DNA of 64,000 nucleotides from Caprella mutica (lineage: Eukaryota; Arthropoda; Malacostraca; Amphipoda; Caprellidae): the NCBI GenBank assembly GCA_947561585.1, contig CANNZV010001049.1, positions 1 through 64,000 of the forward strand. The letters are read 5' to 3'. Made by a program: the position numbers and the translations under genes. Under the pieces are notes generated by a model. The model was not told where the DNA came from, ran no database searches, and was given only the letters and a program-made list of their open reading frames with translations. This document shows, one piece after another, positions 1 to 14,200 of the stretch. Within the stretch, counting starts at the first letter, position 1. The number at the start of each line of letters is the position of its first letter.

Positions 1-2386
1 ATCACAGTGACTCTTTTCTCTGATAGTACATCATCACAGTGACTCTTTTCTCTGATAGTACATCATCACAGTGACTCTTTTCTCTGATAGTACATCATCA
101 CAGTGACTCTTTTCTCTGATAGTACATCATCACCGTGACTTTTTTCTCTGATAGTACATCATCACAGTGACTCTTTTCTCTCATAGTACATCATCACAGT
201 GACTCTTTTCTCTGATAGTACATCATCACAGTGACTCTTTTCTCTGATAGTACATCATCACAGTGACTCTTTTCTCTGCTAGTACATCATCACATTGATT
301 TTTTTCTCTGATAGTACATCATCACAGTGACTCTTTTCTCTGATAGTACATCATCACAGTGACTCTTTTCTCTGATAGTACATCATCACAGTGACTCTTT
401 TCTCTGATAGTACATCACCACAGTGACTCTTTTCTCTGATAGTACATCACCACAGTGACTCTTTTCTCTGCTGGTACATCATCACAGTGACTCTTTTCTC
501 TGATAGTACATCATCACAGTGACTCTTTTCTCTGATAGTACATCATCACAGTGACTCTTTTCTCTGATAGTACATCATCACAGTGACTCTTTTCTCTGCT
601 AGTACATCATCACAGTGATTTTTTTCTCTGATAGTACATCATCACAGTGACTCTTTTCTCTGATAGTACATCACCACAGTGACTCTTTTCTCTGATAGTA
701 CATCATCACAGTGACTCTTTTCTCTGCTAGTACATCATCACAGTGACTCTTTTCTCTGATAGTACATCATCACAGTGACTCTTTTCTCTGATAGTACATC
801 ATCACAGTGACTCTTTTCTCTGATAGTACATCATCACAGTGACTCTTTTCTCTGATAGTACATCATCACAGTGACTTTTTTCTCTGATAGTACATCATCA
901 CAGTGACTCTTTTCTCTGATAGTACATCATCACAGTGACTCTTTTCTCTGATAGTACATCATCACAGTGACTCTTTTCTCTGATAGTACATCATCACAGT
1001 GACTCTTTTCTCTGATAGTACATCATCACCGTGACTTTTTTCTCTGATAGTACATCATCACAGTGACTCTTTTCTCTGATAGTACATCATCACAGTGACT
1101 CTTTTCTCTGATAGTACATCATCACAGTGACTCTTTTCTCTGATAGTACATCATCACAGTGACTCTTTTCTCTGATAGTACATCATCACAGTGACTCTTT
1201 TCTCTGATAGTACATCATCACAGTGACTTTTTTCTCTGATAGTACATCATCACAGTGACTCTTTTCTCTGATAGTACATCATCACAGTGACTCTTTTCTC
1301 TGATAGTACATCATCACAGTGACTCTTTTCTCTGATAGTACATCATCACAGTGACTCTTTTCTCTGATAGTACATCATCACCGTGACTTTTTTCTCTGAT
1401 AGTACATCATCACAGTGACTCTTTTCTCTCATAGTACATCATCACAGTGACTCTTTTCTCTGATAGTACATCATCACAGTGACTCTTTTCTCTGATAGTA
1501 CATCATCACAGTGACTCTTTTCTCTGCTAGTACATCATCACATTGATTTTTTTCTCTGATAGTACATCATCACAGTGACTCTTTTCTCTGATAGTACATC
1601 ACCACAGTGACTCTTTTCTCTGATAGTACATCATCACAGTGACTCTTTTCTCTGATAGTACATCACCACAGTCACTCTTTTCTCTGATAGTACATCACCA
1701 CAGTGACTCTTTTCTCTGCTGGTACATCATCACAGTGACTCTTTTCTCTGATAGTACATCATCACATTGACTCTTTTCTCTGATAGTACAACATCACAGT
1801 GACTCTTTTCTCTGATAGTACATCATCACAGTGACTCTTTTCTCTGATAGTACATCATCACAGTGATTCTTTTCTCTGATAGTACATCATCACAGTGACT
1901 TTTTTCTCTGATAGTACATCATCACAGTGACTCTTTTCTTTGATAGTACATCATCACAGTGACTCTTTTCTCTGATAGTACATCATCACAGTGACTCTTT
2001 TCTCTGATAGTACATCATCACAGTGACTCTTTTCTCTGATAGTACATCATCACCGTGACTTTTTTCTCTGATAGTACATCATCACAGTAACTCTTTTCTC
2101 TGATAGTACATCATCACAGTGACTCTTTTCTATGATAGTACATCATCACAGTGACTCTTTTCTCTGCTAGTACATCATCACAGTGACTCTTTTCTCTGAT
2201 AGTACATCATCACAGTGACTCTTTTCTCTGATAGTACATCATCACCGTGACTTTTTTCTCTGATAGTACATCATCACAGTAACTCTTTTCTCTGATAGTA
2301 CATCATCACAGTGACTCTTTTCTATGATAGTACATCATCACAGTGACTCTTTTCTCTGCTAGTACATCATCACAGTGATTCTTTTT
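1..2386. repeat. 32-bp tandem satellite array, window-edge copy
   Basis: About 74 head-to-tail copies of a 32-bp unit containing CACAGTGACTC and GATAGTACATC. The array runs into the left edge of the window, so its true length is unknown. Point variants (CACCGTGAC, CATTGATT, CTCTCATAG, GCTGGTAC) recur at multiples of 32 bp. The pattern at 131-480 repeats at 1379-1728, an offset of 1248 bp or 39 units. A 192-bp (6-unit) pattern at 2051 repeats at 2243. There are no spacers, so this is a satellite and not a CRISPR array. The same unit recurs at 39298-40104 upstream of the second gene copy. Confidence 0.97.
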
Positions 2387-2697
2387 TGCATTAATTAGGG
2401 AATATATTTGTTCATTCGTTGCAGATGTTTGATTTAGGAGTTTCGGAGGAACATCATCTTGGTTTCATTCCTTTTTGCCACACGTACATCTGCTACATTT
2501 GTTATAACATCTCTGTCAGAGATAATAGATGAGAGAGGTTGCAATAGTTTTGAGAATATCAAATGTAATATACATTCAGCTGTACTGCTGTCCACAGGTG
2601 CTAAGTTTATATACTCTGAAAAGAGGAGACAGTATTTCTGTGTCCAGTGCAGTGAGTGAATGTGAGTGTGAACTGCTCTGTACTTGGCAAAACTGGT
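2387..2697. other. Upstream flank shared by both gene copies
   Basis: Non-satellite sequence directly after the array. It is recognisably similar to 40195-40600 after the second satellite array: a shared stretch around TTCATTCCTTTTTG, and another around GAACTGCTCTGTACTT. Short open frames here are not conserved between the two copies, so I do not call a coding exon. It could hold promoter or 5'UTR sequence of the fucosyltransferase gene, but no motif proves that. Confidence 0.5.
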
Positions 2698-2704
2698 ACA
2701 TTTT

Positions 2705-3743
2705 TGGTTCTTCCATCCCGGTATATTCCACCCTAGGTATATTGCTCCCCGGTAAATTATACCCCTGTGACCATGCTCATTTGGATGAAAATTAAAAGTC
2801 AAAGTTACTATTTTCAGATGGTAATTTGTTAAATACTCCATAACATTGAAAAAGTAACTCAGATGATTTCCTGAGACATATGAAAATATTTGGAGGTATA
2901 ATTTACCGGGTTGTAATATACCTCAATTCAATTAAAATTTTATCCTAACAGACCAAAGTTTAGTTCAAAGCTTATATGTTAAGCAAGTTGATAAGAATTC
3001 TTTATTAACATGAAACTGCAGTATTTGCTCCACATTTACAAAGGTTTTGGGGTTCGGATAGCAGAGACATACAATGTTTTCGCTCTTTGTAAAAAAAATG
3101 CTGTTTTGGATTCTAGGACATAAACTTCTGTTGTTAAAACCTCTCCATACAAAAAAGGCAATATTCTCCCCAGTTTTAAAACCCGGTGCAATAATCCCGA
3201 CATCACTATCGGAAACGTCCTGGCTAAAAAAAAAAATCATGTAAAATACCCCCAGTGCAAAAAAGAGCTTTCGGGCAAAAATTAACATATTATTCCAACT
3301 TTACTCGAAGTCAAATTGCCAAATTGAAAATAGAATAAATATGACAAGAAGTATTATATGACCGTCTTACAGTTAATATCGCTGTTGTGTTGGTGACAGT
3401 GGAAAAAATCAGCTTGTGATTGAAAATCAAAATATCTCAAATGATAAGAGCAATCACACAACCTGTCCTTCTGCTGTTCTATCACATTTGTAAAGAAAAT
3501 TGAACAGCTTGCAATTGACCAACAGAAAGTTAAATTTGTTACAATGAAAATGCAATTTACCTAGTATTATATATAATATTAATAAATGATAATTAATACT
3601 TATAACTTATCAAACCTAACTAGTAAAGTGGGGTGGAAATACCGGGAGTGGACTATACCGGGGTGGAATAAACCTAGGGTGAAATATCCCGGGGTGGAAT
3701 ATACCTAGGGTGAAATATAACGGGGTGGAATATACCGGTTACC
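2705..3743. mobile_element. Foldback-like element with tandem-repeat arms (unit GGGGTGGAATATACC)
   Basis: The left arm (about 2717-2765) and right arm (about 3629-3741) are inverted relative to each other. Both consist of degenerate copies of a roughly 15-18 bp unit containing CCGGTATATTCCACCC or its complement. A 7-bp direct repeat ACATTTT flanks the element (2698-2704 and 3744-3750). In the second gene copy (about 40575-40610) the flanks run together without the insert, so it entered copy A after the duplication or was lost from copy B. The interior has no convincing gene. Confidence 0.65.
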
Positions 3744-3750
3744 ACATTTT

Positions 3751-5223
3751 CATGTTAGAAACAAAAGTAATAGATTTGTGAGTGAATATTTGGTGATTTA
3801 GCAAGAGTGCCGTAGTTAGAATTATCTAAACTATATCCCATTCCCCATAATACAGTATTGACCGCCAAAAATAAACCCGAATTTATTATATGGGGGCTGG
3901 GGGACCTCGAGGGATATGAAAGAACTTCAATTTATATTTTTTAAATCCTCTCTATAGATTTTTATATTACACTATCTGAAAATACATAGGTTAAATGAAC
4001 AGTGGTCTTTACAATTTTAAAAGTATAAGTTTATTATAAGTGATTACTATAGGAGACCCCTCTACGATGCTCTGCAGACAACTGACACTAGAGAGATTTA
4101 CACATACTTTTTATAAAGATAAAAAGGAAATAATTAGGTATACAACATGAGTCAAAGCTAGAATCAAGAGATGTTATCATAAGACAATTATACTGAGTAG
4201 TTAAAATAAATTAGCTAAATACCAAATATGCAAAATATAGAAATTAAACAATAACTAAGAGTGACTAATACAACATTATCGACATTTAAATAATTGAAAT
4301 AAACTGGAACTCAGTAAAATTGGATATTCATGCGTATTTTCCCTTATTTTTTAACCTTTGGTGGGGGATGAAAACGGGATGTTATGGCTTTGGAATTTTT
4401 AAAGCAGTTTAAGGTGGTCATTTCATTATTATTTTTAGCTATTAATTACGGTGTGATTTGAGAGAATACAGAATTTTAGTGAATTATTAACTCATTAATC
4501 GCATCTCGAGATATGACGGTAATGCCGTAACTGGATCTTTGTTTTATTTGCATTTATGTAAACTTGTTTTATTTGTTTTTTAAAATATGTTTCTATTATT
4601 TCTAGTCATATATGAGTAGTATATTTTTAAAAATTATATATTGCAATTTATATTCCTTATTTTCCAACACTAGTCTTTTAAACTATTCAATATATGTTGG
4701 AGAAAACTCAATTTTACAAAATCAAAAAGAAGTGTTCGCGTAGTGGTACATGATGCAGGTTGAGCAAGTTAGCCGTGTACCATATATGGCGCATAATTCG
4801 GATAATGAGTTAAATATAATACGTTTTTCACTGATACCAAATTACAGAGTTGCTATCAGTGATACCAAGTTACAGAGTTGGTATCACTGATACCAAATTA
4901 CAATTTTGGCATCAGTGATACCAAATTGATTATGTGTTGTTAACATAAATTATTCGAACTAGTAACTTAGTAACTTATGTAATTGTTTTTTTTTTTGCCG
5001 TTTTCTTCAATAACAACAATTTTATGCAAATATGAAATTCGGCTGCGTACGTAGAATAGAATTTATTGTCTGAAATAAATCAAATTTCACTATTATAATT
5101 CAACTGGTGATTTATTTTCAGGTTTAAATAAATAATAACTATTTTATAGTTTTTATAATAAATCAGATCTCTCCGATTTAAAATATATTTTCCAATTGAG
5201 AAATTGTATTCGAATTTCAAGAA
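3751..5223. other. Upstream region of fucosyltransferase copy A
   Basis: AT-rich sequence with no convincing gene. Segments near 3755-3815 and 5030-5220 resemble the matching upstream region of copy B. About four degenerate copies of a roughly 28-bp motif containing TGATACCAAATTACAGAG lie at 4826-4926, some in inverted orientation. This interval must hold the 5'UTR of copy A, but no TATA or initiator motif can be singled out. Confidence 0.5.
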
Positions 5224-5265
5224 ATGTTGAAGAAGTGTGAGAAGAAAATGAATTTTAAAATCTAT
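5224..5265 (+). CDS. Fucosyltransferase copy A exon 1 (start codon, cytosolic tail)
   Basis: Encodes 14 residues, MLKKCEKKMNFKIY, then a GTAAGG donor in phase 0. The matching exon in copy B encodes MLRKWTKKNPLKIY with a GTAAGA donor. The basic residues before the anchor fit a type II orientation. Confidence 0.82.
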
Positions 5266-8200
5266 GTAAGGACCAATAAGTTACATAGAATGTTTTGTTC
5301 ATTGTGTGGTAGATAAGTAATTCTATTTTAGAACTCATCCACAAACATCTGTGCTGTTTTTGTTGTAAATATAAAAATAGCTGAAATTCAGGTGTATAAT
5401 GTAAATTATTAAATAATATATTGAATATATAGTGCTGATAGAACAGGGAATTTCACTATACACGTTAGATGTTTCAAACAGACTCTTTACAAATTCGAAT
5501 TATAAAAACTAATTTGAGATAAAAGGTGATATGCATAAATAGGAGGAAATTACTGACATTATTGTAATCCTATTCATGTTCTTAAGTTTAAAGGTAAATA
5601 GTTATATCGTCTTTCGGTGCTAATAGTGTTATAAAATATACGCATCCATATGCAGTAAATTTTATTTGGTATCTAGAATACCTTATAATTAGGGTTGTGA
5701 CAATATGCGTCAAAAATATTATAGACGGTGAGAATTAAAGAGAACTGAATCATTCTAAATCATCGGTATATAGTATTAACCCCACCATCATTTCATGTCG
5801 TTTCGTCTATAATATTTTCGGGATCGATGAATTTAAACGCATATTGTCACAACCCTACTTATAATCATTTATTCGTATCAATTTACCAATTAATACAGCT
5901 TGAAATAAAAATATAATCTTGTTCCATTCTCAAATCCTGTTACAGGGTTTCGTCTGCTTACTCTGCCTCACACTTCTATACATTGTTACAACGTCGACTT
6001 ATTTTCAGAAAAAGGGATTAATTCCATACATGAGGTGAAAACAAATCGTTTGTTGTAAATCGGATATAGACTCATAAGTGCTATTTATTTTATTAAATAA
6101 TATGTATTGCTTAAACTCAGAAGTTGCAAAAAAGATTAGCTTAGCACAGTGGTAGGAGCAATCACCTCACGTCAGTGAGATTGAGCGTTCGGGACATGTA
6201 CTGATTCAGTGGGATAAATATCCAGTGTGAACGAGTGCATACTGGTCAGGTTTGATTCACCTGGCTATGAGTAGGGTAATGATGGGATTAAACACGTATG
6301 GGCCTACTTGTGTGCTTGGATGAAGTCTCGTTGAAGCGTCCCATTAAATTCAAATCTTCAGTTTAATTAAAATTCAGTGCAACATTATGCCGAGCTGTAG
6401 ATTTTTGCAGACTGCTGCTGTACTGTTGCATTCATTTTATTGTATGTTCTGTATATTAGAGACTAAAAATATTTTTTTTTCATTTTTTTCCTGGCAGGAA
6501 CAATAAAACTGACGTTGCTCCAGGCGACCCCAAAATAGTGGTGGGTAGAAACTTTGATTTTAATGTATGAGTCAAGTTAATGAATGAGCTTTTAGGCTTA
6601 GAATTCAGATAATTATTTTAGTCTTAGAATGATTCTGTATTATATTTGAGATGCAGATATAATTTGTTTATAATGCTAGGTTACCTTTTAAGTTTACCAA
6701 GCATACTTCCTTGGATCGATCATGGTTTCAACAAACCATCTATATATGGTCCCTATTATTTAATAGGCTGTAATGCCACAACATATGTGAATTGTTCAAC
6801 TTGTCCAGCCTTAACCGAAGAATCATTAAAATTGGTCTCAGCAAGTGTGACGAAATTATGCAGTCCCAACCAAGACTCTTCCCATTTTAGTAAATAAAAA
6901 CAGTCATACATATCATCAACTCTGTCTAGTACAGGGGGTTCCAGAACTGAATAGATCCCTTCTGTATTCAAAGTCCGTTATTGCGTTTGTGAATTGCATT
7001 CAAATTCACTCCAATTTCCAAATAAGTAGCGGATAACAATAGTGCCCACGATAATTGATCAGCTCTACCTAACAATATTCTTTAATAAATGAATTAACCA
7101 GTTTTGCACCCCAATATTTTCCAATGGCCCTATGAACTTATATCCAAAGATCAACCAGTAATTTCTGCATCTTAAAGTTCTCTGGTTTCGGTTACTTTCA
7201 CAATAGACGGATTCATATTTTTCTTGCTATTTGAACAACTAATTCAGAGACTCTAGTATCATCATGTCTCGTAGCGCAGGTGGGTGTCGACCACTAAATA
7301 TTAACCCTAATGAGTTGGACTATCAGAATTAACGGGAAGGTTTGACTATGTGTCAAAAAAAACATATCTTATTTATAAACTTACGGTAATGAATATTTTA
7401 CAAGTTGTTAGTATATATGCTAAACTAATGTGTACCAAATTTCAAGTACAAATATTGAACATATTGGGAGAATTAAATACCTAGGAATATAAGACATTGG
7501 CAACTTGAGAGGGCAGAGCTGTTATTTGGTGGAGTGTGACACAATCACAGCTCGTGCATGTGTCTGTTCTCCATGGAAACATTGGACGAAAGAGTGTTGA
7601 GTGGTTAGGTAGATGTATTTCCACGGTGCCAAACGTCACTAAAGTACAATTGATTTACGTGATTTACGCTGATTTATTTTTAAACTTTTTAATACAAAAA
7701 TATATTTGGTATTTATGTAGGAACAAATTCAAGAAAGGTCAGTGAATTTAAATGAATGACATGAAAGATATTTAGTAATTCAAAAAGGATGTGCCTAGAA
7801 AACATACGTCAACCCCATTAAGGTAAATATGCTCCATTCTCTTCGCTGGACCGGTTCATCAGGAGATGACAACTTGCGCACTGTTCTACTTACATCAAAC
7901 ACTCTTAGTGACTTGTAAAACTCTAAGTGACTTAAAACACTCTTAGTGACTTGTAAATTATCCTCTGTTAACTTGGCTGCTCTCTTTTCATGAACTTTTC
8001 CATCTTATCATCACCTTAGACGTGTCGATTATAGAACTATGGACTCAGGCAGTACAGAAAAGGAAGTCTTTAAAAAGTAAGCCAGAGGATATTTGATTTT
8101 GGTAGAAAAAGACAGTTCGCGATCTTCCCAACCGCCATACAAACACTGCATACTTCAGTATCAGAAGTTATGATGCTTTGTCCAATCTAACTGAGTCTTT

Positions 8201-11200
8201 ACGACAGAGTCTCGTATAATAATCGGGAACTATTATTCAATGCTCGTAATTTTTTTATATTATTAATATTATTCACGTTGTTAATAACGAACAATGCTGG
8301 TTTGATTATATGAGAGTGAATAGGCAGGGTTTGCTCGAAAATAGGCAGGGGCGTATCTAGGATTCGGTCAAGGGGGGGCACATTTCAAAAATTTTATCTT
8401 TTCTGAAAAAAATCTACGGATAATTCCTCTGACTGGCCAGTTATTCGATTATTTTAATTGCTTTGAACATACTTACACTGTGTTCAGTCAGAAGCGTCAT
8501 TTTTTATATTGCGAAGTGGGAGGACGTAATTATGTTCATAAAGTATAAAGAATGGATTTCATCCTATTAATATTAACAATTTACTTAAACCTTGAAAATG
8601 TTTTTGAATTTGAGAAGAAATGCATCGTCCTGTACTCTGTAGTTTGCCAAAACACCTTCTTCTTCAACAGTATGTCAAAAATTCATGCTTCACTCCATGG
8701 CAATTTGGAAGTTCGGCTAAATCTTACCCACTCAAAAAGTTCACAAGAGTTCGTAGTCTATTCAATGAAACTGGTTCTATTCACAAGAAAAGCAAATGAT
8801 AACAAAACCAAAAAGAACAGAAACAGTGATCCAGGAGGTGAAGAGTTTCTATGAAGAACCCCCCAGAACCCCCATTTTCTCTGCAGATTTCATCAACCAT
8901 AACTCCGTTGTGGAGGATCGTCAGGTAAACTAAGGCCCCCTTCACACTTACGTTTCTCAACGCCGCGTTAGAAATACTGCTCATGGCAAAAAGTTTAGCT
9001 GCAGTTAATTTTAACGGAGCCCTTCACACTTGCGTTAGAAAAATTCTGCCCTTATTCTTACGCAAGTGTGAAGAGCTCCGTTAAAATTAATTGCAGCTAA
9101 ACTTTTTGCCATGAGCAGTATTTCTAATGCTGCGTTGAGAAAGGCAAGTGTGAAGCAGGAATTCTCTGAAATATCAACGGAATAAATGATAGGTATGATG
9201 CTATGGTAATATATTTCTAGCCATTATTAATTAAATGGATATAATCTTTCATGCATTCCTTGATGATGATGGCAACTTGTGATCGGTTAATGGTGTTTCA
9301 TATCTCAGATTGCTACAGGACATTATTTGGTGCTAGTTTGCTATGCGATCTGATCGTCATTTACTGGTTTGGCATGCAATCTATTTAGAATTTATTAACA
9401 AATATAAAAGATACAAACAGGTATACAAGATACCAAATATATATAGTATTTTATTTCCATAAATAATTATACAGGGTGTCCGACACTTTTGTTGCCAAAC
9501 TTTAACATAAAGTAGCTGTAATCGAAATAAACACTTTATATTCTATGAAGGTATGGTCTAAAATGCTTAGTTAAAGAGTTACAAGGTTAGGAAAGTAGTA
9601 TCTGTACCATTTATTATTATTAGTTAACATTATTTTTTTGGATGTTGCGAAAAGAAACAAAACATTTTTGACAGTAATTATTATGAGCAAAAGGATCATA
9701 AAGTTAAATTAGGTTACATGTTTACCAATGTGTTCAAACTGCCGCCGATTTGTTGCGATGCAGGCGTTCGAACGTTTGTCCAATGATTGGCGGACGCACG
9801 CGAGCAAAGACACCAGGAGTTTCACGAATCCTTCCGTAGGCTTTGACAATTCTGCCGATCAGGTCCTGTTCGGATTGAATCGGCTTTTCATACACCAAAC
9901 CTAATTTAAGATTTTGTTTCATGTGCTCATAATGATTACTGTTAAAAATGTTTTGTTTCTTATCGCAACAATAAAAAAACAATGTTAGCTAATAATAATA
10001 AATGGTACAGATACTACTTATCTAACCTTGTAACTCTTTAACTAAGCATTTTAGACCATACCTTCATTGAATAAAAAGTGTTTATTTCGACGATCGCTAC
10101 CATTATGTCAAAGTTTGGCAACAAAAGTGTCAGACACCCTGTATACCATTTACATATACAAAGCCTTATTATGGAAATACTTCAAGAAAATATCGTTATA
10201 TAAACTACATCCTACCAAACTTATTAGGATATAAAGTAAAAATAAGCAATTAATATATGTTTTGTTTTACTTTTAATGCAGTGTGACAATATCATATCGT
10301 CTATATTATTTGTTTTGTATCACAGTTACTTAAAAAGAAAAAAATCATAATTATTAAAATAAAAGTACTAATGCATTGTCAGATCACATTAACCTCACAG
10401 ATCGCATACCAAACTAGCAACCCTTATTTGGCCCATACTGCACCATTCTGCATCTCGTTCTTCACTTTGGTGGATGCAAGACGGCGCTCCACCACATTGA
10501 ACAAATGCAGTTCTAGAATTTCTCATTGAAAAGGATAGAGGTCGATTAATTAGCAGAAGAACGGAAAATTCCTGGCCAGCACACAATCAATATCTCAACC
10601 CTTTGGATTTTCTATTCTTGGCTGCTGCACAAACTCGAGTTTATATTGTAGCGGTAGGGAGAGTTACCAGGCTAGCATAATATCTACTGAGAGAAAACCT
10701 AGAAACTGACCACAGGGCTCGCGGAATAAAAGACACAAGCATCTAATTCAAATTGGATGTATTTACGAAAGATTAAACAGAACAAGATAATTTTTGCACA
10801 AATATAATAGGGAGTGTCACACAAATATAATAGGGAGTGTCACACAAATATACTAGAGAGTGTCACACAAATATACTAGAGAGTGTCACACAAATATACT
10901 AGAGAGTGTCACACAAATATACTAGAGAGTGTCACACAAATATACTAGAGAGTGTCACACAAATATACTAGAGAGTGTCACACAAATATACTAGAGAGTG
11001 TCACACAAATATACTAGAGAGTGTCACACAAATATACTAGAGAGTGTCACACAAATATACTAGAGAGTGTCACACAAATATACTAGAGAGTGTCACACAA
11101 ATATAATAGAGAGTGTCACACAAATATACTAGAGAGTGTCACACAAATATAATAGAGAGCGTCACACAAATATAATAGAGAGCGTCACACAAATATAATA

Positions 11201-14200
11201 GAGAGCGTCACACAAATATAATAGAGAGCGTCACACAAATATAATAGGGAGCGTCACACAAATATAATAGGGAGCGTCACACAAATATAATAGGGAGCGT
11301 CACACAAATATAATAGGGAGCGTCACACAAATATAATAGGGAGCGTCACACAAATATAATAGGGAGCGTCACACAAATATAATAGGGAGCGTCACACAAA
11401 TATAATAGGGAGCGTCACACAAATATAATAGGGAGCGTCACACAAATATAATAGGGAGCAGCTCAATTAGGTAGCAGCAGCTCAATTAGGTAGCAGCAGC
11501 TCAATTAGGTAGCAGCAGCTCAATTAGGTAGCAGCAGCTCAATTAGGTAGCAGCAGCTCAATTAGGTAGCAGCAGCTCAATTAGGTAGCAGCAGCTCAAT
11601 TAGGTAGCAGCAGCTCAATTAGGTAGCAGCAGCTCAATTAGGTAGCAGCAGCTCAATTAGGTAGCAGCAGCTCAATTAGGTAGCAGCAGCTCAATTAGGT
11701 AGCAGCAGCTCAATTAGGTAGCAGCAGCTCAATTAGGTAGCAGCAGCTCAATTAGGTAGCAGCAGCTCAATTAGGTAGCAGCAGCTCAATTAGGTAGCAG
11801 CAGCTCAATTAGGTAGCAGCAGCTCAATTAGGTAGCAGCAGCTCAATTAGGTAGCAGCAGCTCAATTAGGTAGCAGCAGCTCAATTAGGTAGCAGCAGCT
11901 CAATTAGGTAGCAGCAGCTCAATTAGGTAGCAGCAGCTCAATTAGGTAGCAGCAGCTCAATTAGGTAGCAGCAGCTCAATTAGGTAGCAGCAGCTCAATT
12001 AGGTAGCAGCAGCTCAATTAGGTAGCAGCAGCTCAATTAGGTAGCAGCAGCTCAATTAGGTAGCAGCAGCTCAATTAGGTAGCAGCAGCTCAATTAGGTA
12101 GCAGCAGCTCAATTAGGTAGCAGCAGCTCAATTAAGTAGCAGCTCAATTAGGTAGCAGCTCAATTAGGGTAGCAGCTCAATTAGGGTAGCAGCTCAATTA
12201 GGGTAGCACACTCAATTATGGTTAGCACACCCAGATATTTTAGTTCTGGGCTATTTTCTCATCAATTCTCATAACTCAAATATAGCGGCTAGCTTCAGGA
12301 CATAATAGTTTCAGGTATTAAACCATTTAATCTTATCAAACCGTGAACCTGGAAAACCCCGATGGAAAATTATCAAATTGATACTAATTGGTAAACAAGA
12401 AAAATAAAATACTCGAAACTAAATAATAGAAAAATATGAATGCTGAAAACTTGAAAAAAGAAATTTCAACTCAAAGATAGCCACCCGTCGCAATCAATAT
12501 AAATTCCCCTTCACAATACCGTACTTTCCCGACTAGTAGACATTTGAAGTAACAGTTTTAAAGTTATTTACATAATTAGGAAGACTCCACTAAGTTATTA
12601 TGAACCTAGAAATCCAAAAAAATATAGCACTAGAGTCGCAATTACGGTAACTGCCGGCTGATTCTTATACTACTCTTGGAACTCACTTAAATACTTTAGC
12701 AAAAATACAGATGCAACGGAAAAGGTAAAATTAGCAAAAGATGAATATAAGGGATAAGATAATACAGGAAAAACAAAGAATGAAAATTGAAATATAAAGT
12801 AGTGATTTTATGTAAGGAAGTAGGAAGTAAGGACAGGAAAGATTCACGTGCAAAAGAATAACCACTAACGATTATCCTAACGCTTATACGTATATACCAT
12901 TACCCTCATTTAAGCAAATGAATAAAACCCTGATTGTCATATTATTTCGACAAATTTCACTGCACAACCTTATAGAAAAATACCACACAGTCTAATCAAT
13001 ATACACCAATAAATCTGCTAGTTCGGGTGAATAGAGATACGTGGCAAAGTACTAATTTTTTCAAAAAAGATACATCGCCTAGTAAGGCATAAGAAATTTA
13101 TTTAGGATGCTATTTCTACTTATTATTTAGCAGTGGAAAAGTAATTAAAATTATAATGGAACTTTATAAGGAGCATAAATAGCTCAAAGAAAGACGCCCC
13201 TCTTCATTCCTCCCCTCTTAAGAGCTATTGCGCGAGTTATGAAGTTTGTAGCATCAGTTACTCTGACTTCTTTTCCTTGGCTCTCTTCTTATATTCAAGA
13301 GTCTTCACTTGTACATTTGCTATTTCACCAACAGGTCCTCTAGAACGGGTGTGAATCCGTCTCACGTTCAAATCTGGACAACTTGGTGGTTCTTCATCGT
13401 CGGATATTATAGTCAATGGCTGCAAGACTGTTGGAGCGTAGAGAGGATTGATACGCCTAAGAACACCACTGTAACAGTCTTGATTGATGATGTCATCGCT
13501 GGACTTTTCATCACCGTTAGAAGACAGACTCCTGTTTAAATCTTGAACCAATGATTCCAATTCATTCAATTTGTCGAGTACGACGGACTGTCTCAAACAA
13601 TGACTTTCATCACCAAATGATAAAGAAGAGCTCAAACTTAGCGCTAATTTGAGGATACTGCTCGTATTATGTAGACCTTTTAAACCAGCATCCAGTATCT
13701 CGTTACACCTTCTTTTAGCAGCTTCTACAGAGTCTTCACATAAATTACTTAACGAAACCGACAAATTCATATCCCAATCTTCTATATTTTCACTGAAAAT
13801 TGTATGATCGGGTTGTTTGAATGGATCAGCATCATCACTACATTCACGGGTACGTTCATGCAGGCTACTTTCATGACTGACAAGGCATGCCCCATCTTCA
13901 CCTGATTTCTGCATACTCGCTCCACCAGGAGAAGAACTAGAGGACAAATCTAACAGCCAACTGAACGGTATAGAGCTTTTTATGGCATTAGGGCTAGGAG
14001 GAAGAACTTTATCATCCAGGTTTATATATTCTTCCTTGTCGTGCTGAACTTCCGACGTTTTATTAGGATTGTTACCAAACCAATAATCTAGATCATTGAT
14101 GTCCGATTTTCGGTGAATCTGCTGCTGATCACTGTCGACTGATTGATGAATTTCGTCACTTTCCGAGTACGTAGAATCAGCGGACGTAGAAGAATCGCTT

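Larger units (their letters stand above)
10647..13206 (-). repeat. 3' LTR of the gypsy element (2560 bp)
   Basis: Begins TGTAGCGGTAGGGAG and ends GACGCCCCTCTTCA on the plus strand. The first 150 bp and the last 1075 bp have the same lengths as in the partner LTR, and I saw no difference by eye. Two internal arrays fill 10797 to about 12208. It is 8 bp longer than the other LTR, exactly explained by two extra 23-bp units and two fewer 19-bp units. Confidence 0.97.

Noticed and set aside
1..2386. CRISPR array
   Set aside because: Units are directly abutting 32-bp repeats with no unique spacers, in a eukaryotic genome; this is a satellite.
2434..2841. 135-residue minus-strand frame and two plus-strand frames upstream of copy A
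   Set aside because: The matching region of copy B does not keep these frames, and the minus-strand frame runs into the inserted foldback-like element.
8552..8854. 100-residue frame as a host exon
   Set aside because: The same sequence recurs inverted at 25000-25460 with different stops, within a decayed transposon.
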